Positions 63,656 through 64,000 of a stretch of DNA of 64,000 bases are shown here, piece by piece; within the stretch, counting starts at the first letter, position 1; each line of letters opens with the position of its first letter. This stretch comes from Mastigias papua (Eukaryota; Cnidaria; Scyphozoa; Rhizostomeae; Mastigiidae), in the NCBI GenBank assembly GCA_964019165.1, contig OZ025278.1, positions 9,132,028-9,196,027 of the forward strand, written 5' to 3'. The notes beneath the pieces are model-generated. The model was not told where the DNA came from. It did no database searches and saw only the letters and a program-made list of their open reading frames with translations. A program made the translations under genes and the position numbers.

Positions 63656-64000
63656 ATAGACGTTGTTCCAGTGGTAGAGCGTAATTCAGGGGAGGGCCAA
63701 AGCTGTGAAGAAAGAAACAATAGAGTGACAAGGTGTAGACAAAGGCCATATAAGAAGTGTAAATTGAATGCTAGACAAAGAAATAGGTGGGAAATACTGG
63801 AGAGTTGAAAACAATAGGCAGACACTACTAAGAAACCAGGCATTCTAAAAGAGAAGTTAAGAGTCTACAAATCTGACGTTAAGTCCTTCTGGTGCAAAAC
63901 TACCTAGCTTAAACTGCCAAAACCCTTCTCTATGTCTAGACTCCCCAAAAACCCTGTCTATGATCTGAAAACTAACGTCCTCCATAAAAGCGTGATGATT
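63656..64000. other. Non-coding end of window
   Basis: No recognised feature. Any PLE 3' terminal structure would lie here or beyond, but I see no CTGATGA...GAAAC core. Confidence 0.35.

Overview
This window looks like non-coding, repeat-packed DNA from a metazoan, most likely a marine invertebrate. It is AT-rich. It carries Penelope-like, RTE, CR1/L2-type, BEL/Pao, Ty3/Gypsy, PIF/Harbinger and hAT-type elements side by side, long (TA)n arrays, tRNA-derived SINEs and splice-site-like signals. I cannot name the phylum from sequence alone. There is no prokaryotic gene organisation and no clear large host gene. The best host-gene candidate is a small secreted cysteine-rich peptide at 28399-28662.

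Layout, 1-16.7 kb: a tRNA-derived SINE with a 10-bp target duplication (1291-1550); an inverted-repeat MITE with telomere-like core sequence (2036-2273); a weaker MITE (8183-8516); a well-bounded hAT-type MITE with 8-bp duplication (10040-10312); a minus-strand Penelope-like element (PLE) reverse transcriptase (10605-12260); and upstream of it an unrecognised reading frame (13352-13858).

16.7-27.4 kb: a nest of retroelements. A (TA)n array abuts a 5'-truncated PLE GIY-YIG endonuclease region. That domain is split by a young, apparently intact Ty3/Gypsy element (17042-22055, minus strand, 343-bp LTRs differing at 2 sites, TAAAC duplication, one 1413-codon gag-pol frame). Broken RTE, PLE and LINE copies follow head to tail, ending at an 8-bp-unit pyrimidine minisatellite.

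27.4-46.3 kb: the peptide gene; a SINE-like repeat containing a tRNA-like sequence in two copies (31628-31860 with a 13-bp duplication, and 41545-41775); a CR1/L2-type LINE (32410-34005); a decayed minus-strand BEL/Pao element (36286-39215) interrupted by a (GAT)n-tailed insertion; a PIF/Harbinger remnant with a transposase piece and a convergent Myb/SANT-like gene; and small Gypsy remnants.

46.3-48.9 kb is the most unusual segment. Four long (TA)n arrays alternate with a tRNA-like sequence and three inverted repeats built around CTGATGA. One is a perfect 62-bp palindrome whose 11-nt loop supplies the core of a complete predicted hammerhead ribozyme on the minus strand. Hammerheads are known from PLE terminal repeats, and (TA)n arrays abut truncated PLE fragments at two other places here, so I infer that PLE biology links the arrays, hairpins and ribozyme.

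48.9-64 kb: a foldback-like element with degenerate satellite arms (49425-50600), three possible exons (50.8-53.9 kb), a minus-strand endonuclease/RT LINE (54805-57975), AT-rich DNA, two more (TA)n arrays next to a PLE endonuclease fragment, a LINE endonuclease fragment, and a PLE RT/GIY-YIG copy (62500-63655) carrying an inserted short repeat.
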